The notes under the pieces were generated by a model, which worked only from the letters and a program-made list of their open reading frames with translations, was not told the DNA's origin and ran no database searches. Positions 5,414 through 6,875 of a stretch of 6,875 nt of DNA are shown here, piece after piece (within the stretch, counting starts at the first letter, position 1; each line of letters opens with the position of its first letter). The position numbers and the translations under genes are program-made. The stretch is from an uncultured Bacteroidota bacterium (GTDB lineage: Bacteria > Bacteroidota > Bacteroidia > Chitinophagales > Chitinophagaceae): the NCBI GenBank assembly GCA_903835145.1, contig CAILMA010000770.1, forward strand, positions 1 to 6,875. The letters are read 5' to 3'.

Positions 5414-6875
5414 TTATTTTAGCGATGAATGTACAACAATTAGCTTTGCCTTGTACCTGTTATCAGGATAATTTCCTCCGCCTGCGAGCATTCTGTAGGC
5501 ACCGTAAATAATCTGAGTGCCATGCAGATGCAGGTGAAGCGTGTCGTTATTAGCTGCAATACAACTAATAACTTCCCGAGGCAAGCCTAATGTATAAGCT
5601 GTGATATTTGTACTTCCGTATGAATAGATATGAGATGTACCGTCGAGTACGTAATAGGGCGAAAGACTGCCTTCGGGTAATCTGTCCTGTACCTCGTAGG
5701 TGAGTCCGGCTGTAATACCAGTAGGGTAGGTGCCATTGCCAATACCAACCGGGTACAATTGCTCAGGAGCGGCATACTGTGTGAAGTTGACTGGCGAATT
5801 GATAAGCGAAATCTGCAGTTGTGCCTGATTTATTACGTGATCTCTAAGAAAGTTAGTAGCACCTCCAATGTGGGTAAGGCCACCAATTTTGATATCGATG
5901 CAGGCACCAGGCATATTTTGGAGGGCGACAACACTGTCATTGACCTGAGTAGAATGAAACAAGTTATTGACCGGGAATTTGGCGAACGACTTGGTAAGTC
6001 CGTTAAAATTAGCGCAGCCAGCCTGATTGTAAGAAAATACATAGGTATTTTCAGTGTCGCTGCCGGTAGCTGACGGATTGCGGTAGTAAACCACCAACCC
6101 GGCCTGAGAATAAGCATCAGAACCAAGGGGATCTAATCTAAAATAAGGAATTGCTTTAGAAAATATTCTGTAATCGGCAGGGCGCACGCAAATACCTTTA
6201 AATGCATTAATAAACGCCCCGGCAGGGTCGCTGGTAAGGGTTGATGAGCTTGCGGCCATAGCAGCGTTTAGGTGTGCCATGGTAATGTTTGTATTCAGTT
6301 TTATATGCATTCCCGGGCAGTAACCAACACCGTTTACAACAACAGAATCCTGTAGTTTATGCAGGTTCACAGTAACAGGTGAGCTAAGTGGATTGCCGAC
6401 ATCAAGCGGCTTATCAGAATAAGAGAAGTAAGGTGTATAATAGCCTAAAGTGTCGCCGAGGTAGAATACCTGATAAGTTTGGGTGATGGAAGCATCAGCT
6501 GTATCGCCATAGGAGAAACCGCTGTAGGGCAATACTAACTCAACAGAATCAATATGATAGCTGGAATCAAATATGCTGCCCGGAATTGGATTTGCAATCT
6601 GAAAGTAAGTTGCACCACTGGTAGTTCCGAAAAAAGAATCGGCCAGAGAGCCTACAGCCTGATAGATTGCGATGCCGGACAAGTTGGTACTTGTATAGTT
6701 GTCGTTTTCGTAATAGGTATGGGTAATACAGGTGTATAATGTATCAGCTACCAGCCCCAGCGTATTATTTGAGGGGGCCAAACGGGAACTGATGAGGGTA
6801 TTTTCCCTGCATCCGCTATATATTACAGACGATAATATTAAGGCAAATATTACCTGAAAACGAAAAAAACTACTC
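5414..6875 (-). CDS. DUF4270 family lipoprotein, 5' end beyond the window
   Basis: The frame stays open from its TAA stop at 5414-5416 to the right edge, giving 486 visible residues without the start. The first visible residues, SSFFRFQVIFALILSS, then VIYSGC and REN, form the hydrophobic part of a signal peptide and a lipobox-like site. The lipidated cysteine codon would be at 6811-6809. A TTG at 6781 could be mistaken for a start but would discard this signal, so I treat the gene as 5'-truncated by the window. The mature part fits DUF4270, based on my knowledge of the family: an early SFFGTTSGATYFQI, then IDSVELVLPYSG, a strand-rich middle with TYQVFYLGDTLG, FKGICVRP, GLVVYYRN and GACIDIKIGG, then INQAQLQISLI. 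The function is not established for this family. It is probably an outer-membrane-associated lipoprotein. DUF4270 genes are, to my knowledge, commonly near glmS in Bacteroidota, which supports both the call and a shared transcript. Confidence 0.8.
   Translation of the reverse strand, partial: SSFFRFQVIFALILSSVIYSGCRENTLISSRLAPSNNTLGLVADTLYTCITHTYYENDNYTSTNLSGIAIYQAVGSLADSFFGTTSGATYFQIANPIPGSIFDSSYHIDSVELVLPYSGFSYGDTADASITQTYQVFYLGDTLGYYTPYFSYSDKPLDVGNPLSSPVTVNLHKLQDSVVVNGVGYCPGMHIKLNTNITMAHLNAAMAASSSTLTSDPAGAFINAFKGICVRPADYRIFSKAIPYFRLDPLGSDAYSQAGLVVYYRNPSATGSDTENTYVFSYNQAGCANFNGLTKSFAKFPVNNLFHSTQVNDSVVALQNMPGACIDIKIGGLTHIGGATNFLRDHVINQAQLQISLINSPVNFTQYAAPEQLYPVGIGNGTYPTGITAGLTYEVQDRLPEGSLSPYYVLDGTSHIYSYGSTNITAYTLGLPREVISCIAANNDTLHLHLHGTQIIYGAYRMLAGGGNYPDNRYKAKLIVVHSSLK

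Noticed and set aside
5759..6126. Frames of about 100 codons on both strands inside the DUF4270 gene
   Set aside because: They are shadows in other frames of a long open frame with family-consistent sequence.
1..6875. tRNA, rRNA, CRISPR array, complete insertion sequence or defence system
   Set aside because: Both strands were read for them. No transposase, repeat-spacer array, ribosomal RNA sequence or cloverleaf was found, and the four large genes account for most of the window.

Overview
The window looks like a chromosomal core-gene region of a member of the Bacteroidota, most likely the Chitinophagales/Sphingobacteriales side of the phylum (this placement is inference). Four things support it. 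MetK is long and carries an insertion near its C-terminus of the kind found in this phylum. One protein ends in a type IX secretion (Por) sorting domain, which is confined to the Bacteroidota. A DUF4270-type lipoprotein sits directly upstream of glmS. The start codons lack Shine-Dalgarno sequences, and the promoter candidates fit the phylum's TTTG/TTG-N~20-TAnnTTTG pattern better than -35/-10.

Layout from left to right. Positions 1-47 are non-diagnostic edge sequence. metK (S-adenosylmethionine synthetase) lies on the minus strand at 48-1301. An 801-bp stretch without a recognisable gene follows (1302-2102). It holds a candidate metK promoter, a perfect 20-bp palindrome, a long-range inverted repeat with a nested GC hairpin, two tiny overlapping minus-strand reading frames of doubtful status, and a candidate promoter for the next gene. 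A secreted six-bladed NHL-repeat protein with a type IX sorting domain is on the plus strand at 2103-3437. A 130-bp convergent spacer with an AT-rich hairpin follows. glmS (glucosamine-6-phosphate synthase) is on the minus strand at 3568-5406. Only 7 bp further upstream is a DUF4270 family lipoprotein gene, also minus strand, whose 5' end runs off the right edge of the window.

metK makes the universal methyl donor and glmS makes the first dedicated amino-sugar precursor for peptidoglycan and LPS, so both are housekeeping genes. The lipoprotein and glmS are almost certainly co-transcribed. The NHL/T9SS gene is transcribed against both neighbours and has its own promoter candidate, so it looks like a single-gene accessory unit between two core loci. 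I do not see a convincing new multi-gene system here. The part least explained by known families is the 1302-2102 intergenic region.
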